This document shows positions 24,447 to 30,787 of a DNA stretch of 30,787 bases, piece by piece (position 1 is the stretch's first letter; every line of letters starts with the position of its first letter). Source of the DNA: HGM04593 sp045613945. GTDB taxonomy: Bacteria; Bacteroidota; Bacteroidia; Bacteroidales; Bacteroidaceae. The position numbers and the translations under genes are program-made. The notes beneath the pieces are model-generated. The model had not been told where the DNA came from and ran no database searches. It worked only from the letters and a program-made list of their open reading frames with translations. The stretch spans positions 1-30,787 of the forward strand of contig JAZLBZ010000068.1 of the NCBI GenBank assembly GCA_045613945.1, given 5' to 3'.

Positions 24447-25307
24447 ATGAAAAAGAGAAGTTTAGGCAACAGGCTGCTGCGCAAATACCGCCTGACAATA
24501 CACAACGAGAGCAAGATTGACGACGTTCGCGGTTTCTACATATCGCCGCTGAGAGTTATTTTGTCGCTGGTGGTGGCACTGTTGCTGGTGGTGGGCGTAC
24601 TCTTTCTTGTGATTGTATTCACGCCGGTAGGCAGTATGCTGCCCGGATTTGTGAACAAGGGCGAGAAGGACAAGATTGTGAGCAACAGCCTGCGCGTTGA
24701 TTCGCTAATGCTGGAGATTGAGAAACAGGATGCCTACCTGGCAAACATACGTGCGATAATGAACGGCGACATAACGCTCGACTCGCTGAAAAACTCGCCC
24801 CAGCCGGTATCGAACAAGGATTTCTCGGTGGAGACAACTGCACTTGAGGCCGAGTTTGTAAAGAACTGGGAGGAGCGCGAAAGATATAACCTGACATCGC
24901 AGGCTGCCAGTGTTGCCGCCCTGCAGGAACTGAACCTGCTCCGACCAACCAAAGGAGAGATTATAAAGAACTTTGACCCCAGCAAGGAGCATTATGGCGT
25001 TGACATTGCCGAGGTTGCCGGCGAGAATATTATGGCTATCCACGACGGTGTTGTGGTTTTCAGCGACTACACAGCAAACGATGGCTACACCATTGTGCTG
25101 CAGCACCGCGAGAACCTCATTTCAATATACCGTAACTGCTACCGCCTGCTAAAGCAGGTTGGCGACAAGGTCTATGGCGGAGAGGTGATTGGAACGCTCA
25201 GCGACGGTTCGGGCAAAAAGGCGGAAGAGAAGGAGAGGAAATTCCTGCACCTCGAACTATGGCACAGGGCCAAGCCACTCGACCCAAACATTTATATACC
25301 ATTCTAA
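24447..25307 (+). CDS. Membrane-anchored LytM/M23-fold protein, probably catalytically inactive
   Basis: A 286-residue protein. A basic N-terminus precedes one transmembrane segment at about 35-58. A helical, probably coiled-coil region spans 75-165, and a LytM/M23 domain follows from 168 to 286. Zinc-ligand positions are kept in EHYGVDIAEV (His182, Asp186) and LHLELW (His268). The first catalytic His of active enzymes, normally in a Y-x-H motif, is Asn230 (SIYRNCYRLL). The His before the final ligand, normally in HLH, is Phe266. The architecture resembles divisome-type LytM regulators that activate amidases, but that role is inference. It lies between rimM and dxr. Confidence 0.85.
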   Translation: MKKRSLGNRLLRKYRLTIHNESKIDDVRGFYISPLRVILSLVVALLLVVGVLFLVIVFTPVGSMLPGFVNKGEKDKIVSNSLRVDSLMLEIEKQDAYLANIRAIMNGDITLDSLKNSPQPVSNKDFSVETTALEAEFVKNWEERERYNLTSQAASVAALQELNLLRPTKGEIIKNFDPSKEHYGVDIAEVAGENIMAIHDGVVVFSDYTANDGYTIVLQHRENLISIYRNCYRLLKQVGDKVYGGEVIGTLSDGSGKKAEEKERKFLHLELWHRAKPLDPNIYIPF

Positions 25308-25325
25308 CGGCAAACAAAGATAAAG

Positions 25326-26486
25326 ATGAACGAGATAAAGAAAAGGTGCATTGCCATATTGGGCTCAACAGGCTCTATTGGAACACAGACACTACAGGTG
25401 GTAGAGGAGCACCCCGACAAGTTCGAGGTCTATGCAATCACAGCAAACACACGCGTTGACGAACTCATACAGCAGGCGCGCAAGTTCTTGCCCGAGGCTG
25501 TGGTGATTGCCGATGAGAGCAAATATCCCAGACTGAAGGAGGCGCTTGCCGACCTGCCCATAAAGGTATATGGCGGATATGAGTCAATATGCCAGATTGT
25601 GGAGTCAAAGCCCATTGACATTGTGGTTACTGCAATGGTGGGATTCTCGGGTCTGCGACCAACAATCAACGCCATTAAGGCGGGCAAGGCCATTGCCCTT
25701 GCCAACAAGGAGACAATGGTTGTGGCCGGAGAGATGATAAACGAACTGGCAATGAAGCACCAGACACCGATATTGCCTGTCGACTCGGAGCACTCGGCCA
25801 TTTTCCAGTGCCTCGCCGGCGAGATGCACAACAAGGTGGAGAAATTGATACTGACAGCATCGGGAGGCCCTTTCCGCACATTCACAAAGGAGCAACTTGA
25901 GCACGTTACACGCGAGCAGGCACTCAAGCACCCCAACTGGAGCATGGGTGCAAAAATCACCATCGACTCGGCGTCAATGATGAACAAGGGCTTTGAGGTG
26001 ATGGAGGCAAAGTGGCTTTTCGGCGTGGGAGCCGAGGATATCGAGGTGGTGGTTCACCCGCAATCGGTAATCCACTCAATGGTGCAGTTTGGCGACGGTG
26101 CAATAAAGGCACAGTTGGGTACTCCCGACATGCGATTACCAATCATGTATGCGCTCACCTATCCGGTGCGCCTGCCTTCATCATTCGAGCGCATAGACTG
26201 GAATACCCTGAAGGAACTCACATTTGAGAAGCCCGACCTTGACCTGTTCCCCAACCTGCGCCACGCCTACACAGCACTGGCCGAGGGCGGAAACATCCCT
26301 TGCGTGGTAAATGCTGCAAATGAGATTTGCGTGGCGGCATTCCTTGAGGAACGCATAAAGTTCACCGACATGCCAAGACTCATTGAACGCGCAATGGGAA
26401 AGGCGACATACATACTGAAGCCAACACTCGACGACTACCTTGAGACAGACAAGGAGATAAGAGAGATGGTCAAGTCGTGGATTTAA
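25326..26486 (+). CDS. dxr: 1-deoxy-D-xylulose 5-phosphate reductoisomerase
   Basis: A 386-residue NADPH-dependent enzyme converting DXP to MEP, the second step of the non-mevalonate isoprenoid route and the target of fosmidomycin. The NADPH-binding start IAILGSTGSIGTQTL is followed by ALANKETMVVAGE, PVDSEHSAIFQCL (metal and substrate ligands), LTASGGPFR, TIDSASMMNKGFEVMEA and QSVIHSMVQF. The length and motif order are normal. It follows the LytM-fold gene by 18 bases. The next gene, rseP, is separated by 171 bases of repeat-rich sequence. Confidence 0.96.
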   Translation: MNEIKKRCIAILGSTGSIGTQTLQVVEEHPDKFEVYAITANTRVDELIQQARKFLPEAVVIADESKYPRLKEALADLPIKVYGGYESICQIVESKPIDIVVTAMVGFSGLRPTINAIKAGKAIALANKETMVVAGEMINELAMKHQTPILPVDSEHSAIFQCLAGEMHNKVEKLILTASGGPFRTFTKEQLEHVTREQALKHPNWSMGAKITIDSASMMNKGFEVMEAKWLFGVGAEDIEVVVHPQSVIHSMVQFGDGAIKAQLGTPDMRLPIMYALTYPVRLPSSFERIDWNTLKELTFEKPDLDLFPNLRHAYTALAEGGNIPCVVNAANEICVAAFLEERIKFTDMPRLIERAMGKATYILKPTLDDYLETDKEIREMVKSWI

Positions 26487-26657
26487 AGAAAACGGAAAGG
26501 TGAAAGGTGAAAGGTGAAAGCTCGTGCAAGCGAGTGAGTGAAAATTTATTTTCAATCGCAACGAGTGCAGCCGAGGTTCAATCGCACGAAGTGTGATTAA
26601 AACCGAGGGTTCGACAACATCGACATAAAACAGAAACAAAAAAACAAATAACACATT
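26487..26657 (+). repeat. Repeat-rich gap between dxr and rseP
   Basis: This gap holds at least three tandem copies of AAAGGTG (about 26494-26517). The motif CTCGTGCAAGCGAG (from 26521) follows, then a hairpin pairing AATCGCAC with GTGTGATT around GAA (about 26580-26598). The GTGAAAG and GTGCAAGCGAG motifs recur beside aroQ (4544-4688). No convincing promoter or reading frame is visible, so rseP may be read through from dxr. Confidence 0.6.
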
Positions 26658-27995
26658 ATGGAAATATTTTTGATACGTGCACTGCAACTGATATTGGCGT
26701 TGAGCCTGCTGGTGCTGGTTCACGAGTTTGGTCATTTTCTTTTTGCAAGAATATTCAAGGTAAGGGTTGAGAAGTTCTACCTTTTCTTTGACTGGAAGTT
26801 CTCGCTTTTCAAATGGAAACCCAAGAACAGCGATACCGAATATGGCATCGGCTGGGTTCCCCTCGGCGGCTACTGCAAGATTGCCGGAATGATTGACGAG
26901 TCTATGGACACCGAGCAGATGAACAAGCCTGCCGAAAAATGGGAATACCGCTCTAAACCGGCTTGGCAGCGCCTGCTCATCATTGTCGGCGGTGTGATGT
27001 TCAACCTTATCCTGGCGCTCTTCATCTATTCAATGGTGCTATTTACCTGGGGCGACAGATATGTAGACCTGCACAAGATTGAGCATGGCTTCACATTCAA
27101 TGAAAAGGCAAAGGAGATTGGCTTTGAGGATGGCGACATCATTGTAAAGATAGATGGCGAGGAGGTTCACGAACTGTATCTTGACAAGATAAGAGGCGTA
27201 AAACTCATGCGCAGCATTTGCGCTGCCGATGAGGTTACCGTGCTGCGAGCAGGCAAGGAGGCAAGCATTGCAATCCCCGAAGAACTCGGCCTGCTCGACA
27301 TGAACAAGCCTACCGTGTTCCTTGCCACAAGACTGTTGCCCATAATTGGAGAGGTTGACAGCACCGGCTGCGGCTGGAGCGCCGGACTCCGCGTCAACGA
27401 CCGTCTCACAAGCATAGATGGCAACCCCATCAACTCTTGGAGCGACATAAAGAGAGTAATGGATGGCCTGAAACTGGAGGGCAAGAGAAGCGTTAGCATA
27501 GAGGTTATGCGCGACAGCCTCATGCAGTTGAGCGCCAATGTCGACACCACATATATGCTTGGCATTATCCCCGCAGGTGCCGACTACCCCATTGAGCACA
27601 TAACCTACTCGTTCCTTGAGTCATTCCCTGCCGGTGCGGCATACGCAATGGATGTACTCAAGGGATATGTGAGCGACTTCCAGTATGTATTCAGCAGTGA
27701 GGGTGCCAAGTCGGTTGGCATGTTCGGCTCCATTGGCAGCCTTTTCCCTGCCACATGGGACTGGCACGCATTCTGGATGATGACTGCATTCCTCTCAATA
27801 GTGCTTGCTTTCATGAACATACTGCCAATACCGGCACTCGATGGTGGACACGCGGTGTTCCTCATCTATGAGATGATTACAGGCAGGCAGCCAAGTGACA
27901 AGTTCATGGAACGCGCACAGATGGTGGGTATGCTGCTGCTTTTGGGTCTTTTCATCCTGGCAACGTATAACGACCTTGTGAAATTTGTATTCTAA
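26658..27995 (+). CDS. rseP: Site-2 intramembrane zinc protease RseP family
   Basis: A 445-residue membrane metalloprotease. The zinc-binding HEFGH motif is at residues 22-26 in the first transmembrane segment. The second catalytic motif, LDGGH (394-398), is in NILPIPALDGGHAVFLIYE. Two PDZ-like regions lie between them (about 145-215 and 227-300), the second with SAGLRVNDRLTSIDGNPINSW. These proteases cleave transmembrane anti-sigma factors or leftover signal peptides; the substrate here is unknown. About four transmembrane segments are expected. The gene ends one base before the serpin ATG, so the two are probably co-translated. Confidence 0.94.
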   Translation: MEIFLIRALQLILALSLLVLVHEFGHFLFARIFKVRVEKFYLFFDWKFSLFKWKPKNSDTEYGIGWVPLGGYCKIAGMIDESMDTEQMNKPAEKWEYRSKPAWQRLLIIVGGVMFNLILALFIYSMVLFTWGDRYVDLHKIEHGFTFNEKAKEIGFEDGDIIVKIDGEEVHELYLDKIRGVKLMRSICAADEVTVLRAGKEASIAIPEELGLLDMNKPTVFLATRLLPIIGEVDSTGCGWSAGLRVNDRLTSIDGNPINSWSDIKRVMDGLKLEGKRSVSIEVMRDSLMQLSANVDTTYMLGIIPAGADYPIEHITYSFLESFPAGAAYAMDVLKGYVSDFQYVFSSEGAKSVGMFGSIGSLFPATWDWHAFWMMTAFLSIVLAFMNILPIPALDGGHAVFLIYEMITGRQPSDKFMERAQMVGMLLLLGLFILATYNDLVKFVF

Positions 27996-27996
27996 T

Positions 27997-29229
27997 ATGA
28001 TAAAAAAAGCATTATACGCCACATTGGTTGCTGCTATGGCATCGTGCGGCACCACCAGGAACAGCGTTGGGGCAACGACACAGGCAGGCTGCCTTGAGGA
28101 GAGCGCCACAACTGTTGCTGCAGCCGAAAGCAAACGCACTGCTGACTGCGCCTTTTGGGGCGGGCTGCTGGGCGAGGCGTGCAGGGAGATAGAGAAAGAG
28201 AACATCTGCCTGTCGCCGCTGAGCGCGCAACTAGCAATGGCAATGGTTGCAAATGGTGCCGAAGGCAAGACCAAGAAGGAGATTCTCGATGCCATGCATC
28301 TTGGTGACAGCGCCAACGCAAGTAGCCGCAGGCTGTTAGATGATATTGCAGAAAAGACAATATACAGCAAGCACGGTGACGTGAGAATCGCGAACTCAAT
28401 ATGGATTAAAGAAGGTTTTGACGTAAAGCAGGAGTTTGTTGACACAAACAAGGAATATTTTGATGCGCTTGTCGAGAGTGCCGAGTTCAGCCAAGAGACT
28501 GTCAAACGTGTCAATGACTGGTGTAACGAGAATACCAACGGCAAAATCCCGACAATACTCGACCGCTTTACAGAGAGTGACAGAATGCTCCTTATCAACG
28601 CGCTCTACCTGAAGGCGGCGTGGAGCAAGCCGTTCCAGGAGAACAACACAACAAGCAAGAAGTTCACCACCGAAAAAGGCGAGGAGGTTGAAGTCCCCAC
28701 CATGATGATGCGCTCAAACGAACTGTTCTACAATGACGATATGGTAGCAATGGTAGCAAAGAGATTGCAGGGCGGCTACACCATGCTCTTCATTTTGCCT
28801 GGCGAAGAAGTGAAGTGCGATGAAGCTGCAGAATATGTAGCAAAGGACTTTGACACTCTCCTCAAGAACATGGAGGTAACGGATGTACACCTTTCGCTCC
28901 CCAAGTTCACCACCGATTTTGGCATGAGCCTAAAATCAACACTTGCGAATCTTGGCATAAAGAGGGCATTCGGCAGCAAGGCGCAGCTTGGCGGCATATC
29001 GGACGAGGCCTTGTATATAAGCGATGTGGTACAGAAGACATACATAGATGTAAACGAAAAGGGAACAGAAGCCGCCGCCGTAACTATGGCTGTGACAGGT
29101 CTTCTATCCATGAGACCGCCAAAGATTGAGGTAATCACGTTTGACCGCCCATTCATCTATGCAATAATAAAGGACAACAGCAATCAGGTGCTATTTGCCG
29201 GCAAGGTAGGCAATCCGACTGCAAAATAA
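27997..29229 (+). CDS. Serpin (serine protease inhibitor) lipoprotein
   Basis: A 410-residue serpin. The signal peptide MIKKALYATLVAAMASC ends in a lipobox with Cys17, so it should be lipid-anchored. The serpin body shows NICLSPLSAQLAMAMVANGA, INALYLKAAWSKPF and the hinge EKGTEAAAV, which fits an inhibitory (loop-inserting) serpin. The closing segment is ITFDRPFIYAI. Counting 17 residues from hinge Glu354 places P1 at Leu370 with Ser371 at P1', which would favour chymotrypsin- or elastase-like targets; the loop is four residues longer than in alpha-1-antitrypsin, so the site is uncertain. Related serpin lipoproteins, such as miropin, are known in Bacteroidota. It follows rseP by one base. Confidence 0.9.
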   Translation: MIKKALYATLVAAMASCGTTRNSVGATTQAGCLEESATTVAAAESKRTADCAFWGGLLGEACREIEKENICLSPLSAQLAMAMVANGAEGKTKKEILDAMHLGDSANASSRRLLDDIAEKTIYSKHGDVRIANSIWIKEGFDVKQEFVDTNKEYFDALVESAEFSQETVKRVNDWCNENTNGKIPTILDRFTESDRMLLINALYLKAAWSKPFQENNTTSKKFTTEKGEEVEVPTMMMRSNELFYNDDMVAMVAKRLQGGYTMLFILPGEEVKCDEAAEYVAKDFDTLLKNMEVTDVHLSLPKFTTDFGMSLKSTLANLGIKRAFGSKAQLGGISDEALYISDVVQKTYIDVNEKGTEAAAVTMAVTGLLSMRPPKIEVITFDRPFIYAIIKDNSNQVLFAGKVGNPTAK

Positions 29230-29241
29230 AAAACTACGGAT

Positions 29242-30594
29242 ATGAAACGATTTTTAGGAACACTGCTGCTATTGCTTATAGTAGCGACCGGCTTTGCACA
29301 GCCAAAGTACATTTTCTACTTCATTGGCGACGGCATGGGACCATCGCACGTTCTTGCAACAGAACTCTACTTGGGCGAGATGCAGGGAGTCATTGGGCGC
29401 CCACAGAAACTGGTGTTCACACAGTTCCCCGAGAGCGCATTTGTCACCACCTTCTCGGCAAGCAACGGAGTGACAGACTCTGCAGCATCGGGCACAGCGC
29501 TCTCAACAGGCAGCAAGACAAGCAACGGTCGCATTGGCACCGACGCGGACGGCAATAACCTCTACAGCGTCGCCCTCGATGCAAAGAACAAAGGAATGGC
29601 TGTGGGCATTGCAACCACCGTGTGCATAAACCACGCAACCCCATCGGCATTCTATGCCCACAACGCAAGCCGCCACAACTATAACGAGATTGCACAGTGG
29701 ATGCTTGAGGCAGACTATGACTTCTACGCAGGCGGCGATGCAAAATGCACAGCCGAGCAGCGCAATGACCTCTACGGCAGAGCCGAGGAGCAGGGCTATA
29801 CAATTGCGCGTGGATATGACGATTTCAAGTCGAAAGCCAAGAAGGCAGAGAAGATGATGCTCTACCAGAAGAACGTTGCCGAGGAGATACCTTACACCAT
29901 TGACCGCACAGCCGACGACCTGACCCTTGCACAGATAACAAGAGCGGGAATAGATTTCCTTAGCAAAAAGAGCAAGAAGGAGGGATTCTTCATGATGATT
30001 GAGGGCGGCAAGATTGACTATGCATCGCACAGCGACGATGCAGCCACAATGATTCACGAAGTGCTCGACTTCAATGCAGCCATCGCCGAGGCATACGAGT
30101 TCTACAAGAAGCACAAGGACGAGACTCTCATAATTGTGACAGCCGACCATGAGACCGGCGGTATTGTACTTGGCTACACAGGAGAGTATAAACTAAATCT
30201 CAAGGAACTCGCATCGCAGAAGGTGAGCGTCGACAGACTCACAGCAATGCTGAGCGCAATGGGAGAGACCACATGGGGCAAAGTCGCAGAATGTGTAAAG
30301 GATAACATCGGTGTGGAGCCACGCGGCAAACACAAAGCCAATGAGGTTGTAGAAATGACAGCCGACCTTGCAAAGAGAATTGCCAACGAGGCAATATATG
30401 ACCTCGACCGCAAGGCTCTTATCTCTTGGGCAAGCGGAAACCACTCGGGCACGTTCGTCCCCCTGTTCGCCATTGGCGAAGAGGCCGATAGATTCAACGG
30501 AGTAATCGACAACACCGATATTCCATTGACAATTATGGATTTGTTAGGTGTAGATATAAGATTAAAAGGAAAATATTGCGGGAAAAGGGAATAA
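29242..30594 (+). CDS. Secreted alkaline phosphatase
   Basis: A 450-residue exported enzyme with a signal peptide (MKRFLGTLLLLLIVATGFAQ). Family motifs in order are FIGDGMGPSH (metal ligand Asp), VTDSAASGTALSTG with nucleophile Ser80, INHATPSAFYAH, EGGKIDYASHSDDAA, VTADHETGG and the final metal-ligand HSGTFVPLFA. All metal and nucleophile positions expected in alkaline phosphatases (PF00245) are present. The enzyme would release phosphate from monoesters in the periplasm. No Pho-box-like sequence is visible upstream, and the gene is only 12 bases after the serpin, so it is probably expressed with it. Confidence 0.93.
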   Translation: MKRFLGTLLLLLIVATGFAQPKYIFYFIGDGMGPSHVLATELYLGEMQGVIGRPQKLVFTQFPESAFVTTFSASNGVTDSAASGTALSTGSKTSNGRIGTDADGNNLYSVALDAKNKGMAVGIATTVCINHATPSAFYAHNASRHNYNEIAQWMLEADYDFYAGGDAKCTAEQRNDLYGRAEEQGYTIARGYDDFKSKAKKAEKMMLYQKNVAEEIPYTIDRTADDLTLAQITRAGIDFLSKKSKKEGFFMMIEGGKIDYASHSDDAATMIHEVLDFNAAIAEAYEFYKKHKDETLIIVTADHETGGIVLGYTGEYKLNLKELASQKVSVDRLTAMLSAMGETTWGKVAECVKDNIGVEPRGKHKANEVVEMTADLAKRIANEAIYDLDRKALISWASGNHSGTFVPLFAIGEEADRFNGVIDNTDIPLTIMDLLGVDIRLKGKYCGKRE

Positions 30595-30610
30595 CGGCAC
30601 AAAGGTCAAA

Positions 30611-30658
30611 CATAAAAAGCATCGCCCCACGCACGTGCGTGGGGCCATGCTTTTTATG
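30611..30658. terminator. Bidirectional intrinsic terminator
   Basis: A 24-base inverted repeat with one mismatch region pairs 30611-30634 with 30635-30658. The stem core is CCCCACGCAC/GTGCGTGGGG, flanked by AAAAAGC and GCTTTTT, so a T-run follows the stem on both strands. It serves the alkaline phosphatase (plus) and the edge gene (minus). Confidence 0.92.
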
Positions 30659-30667
30659 TGGCAATCG

Positions 30668-30787
30668 TTATTCAAATTCATAATCCCCAATAAGTTCTTC
30701 AGTCTTTTTCTCTATGGCAGCTTCAAATTCAGCTATTTCAGCCTCTATTTTTTTCTCATATGCAGCCTGCTGTGCCTCGGTGAGTGT
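30668..30787 (-). CDS. 3' end of an unidentified protein with Glu/Lys-rich helical tail (5' truncated)
   Basis: A frame entering from the right edge on the minus strand ends in TAA at 30668-30670, giving 39 visible residues. They are rich in Glu, Lys and Ala with a heptad-like pattern (AYEKKIEAEIAEFEAAIEKK), suggesting a coiled-coil end, and finish DYEFE. The stop is ten bases from the shared terminator, which supports a real gene. The family cannot be identified from this fragment. Confidence 0.65.
   Translation of the reverse strand, partial: TLTEAQQAAYEKKIEAEIAEFEAAIEKKTEELIGDYEFE

Noticed and set aside
26494..26517. Tandem AAAGGTG copies considered as a CRISPR or VNTR-controlled promoter
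   Set aside because: Only about three copies, with no spacers and no promoter boxes placed so that copy number would alter spacing.

Overview
The window comes from a member of the Bacteroidota, most likely the order Bacteroidales. The gene families (DUF4290, FISUMP surface modules, PEGA and TonB-like envelope proteins, GH109, a serpin lipoprotein) fit that group. So do the promoter boxes of the TTTG-N20-TAnnTTTG type, the lack of strong Shine-Dalgarno sequences, and a MurA with Asp at the usual catalytic Cys position. Genus cannot be settled from the sequence alone. No rRNA, tRNA, CRISPR array, insertion sequence or phage gene was seen.

Layout. Positions 1-157 hold the 3' end of an unknown plus-strand gene that converges on a PAP2-family phosphatase (175-927, minus). 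A 560-base gap (928-1487) holds the phosphatase promoter and a hairpin-rich fold-back region. From 14972 down to 1488 everything is on the minus strand: DAHP synthase, tyrA, aroB, aroA and a chorismate mutase-prephenate dehydratase fusion (pheA), then three envelope genes (TonB-like, PEGA/beta-barrel, FISUMP/InlB-repeat lipoprotein), then aroQ, nnr and a BASS-type transporter. Four copies of a TGTCAT...ATGACA palindromic repeat lie between genes of this block, and a second dispersed repeat family flanks aroQ.

A second minus-strand group runs from 21032 to 15191: yicC, gmk, nadD, a MORN-repeat protein and a DUF5077/DUF3472 secreted protein. It ends with a GH109-like secreted protein that has its own promoter and a clear intrinsic terminator.

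Divergent from yicC, a plus-strand run from 21277 to 30594 carries tsaB, DUF4290, murA, rimM, a LytM-fold membrane protein, dxr, rseP, a serpin lipoprotein and an alkaline phosphatase. Gaps are mostly 1-20 bases, which suggests an operon. It is closed by a bidirectional hairpin terminator shared with an incomplete minus-strand gene at the right edge.

Functional reading: the left half makes chorismate, phenylalanine and tyrosine and is interrupted by a small surface-protein cluster. The centre and right half combine housekeeping steps (GMP phosphorylation, NAD synthesis, tRNA t6A, ribosome maturation, peptidoglycan and isoprenoid precursors, site-2 proteolysis) with secreted accessory enzymes. 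I found no clearly new multi-gene system. The most notable items are the fold-back region at 1.1-1.35 kb, the serpin directly behind rseP, the LytM-fold protein lacking its two catalytic histidines, the Ala/Lys-rich tail on the GH109 protein, and the near-identical 106-base tracts inside the FISUMP gene.
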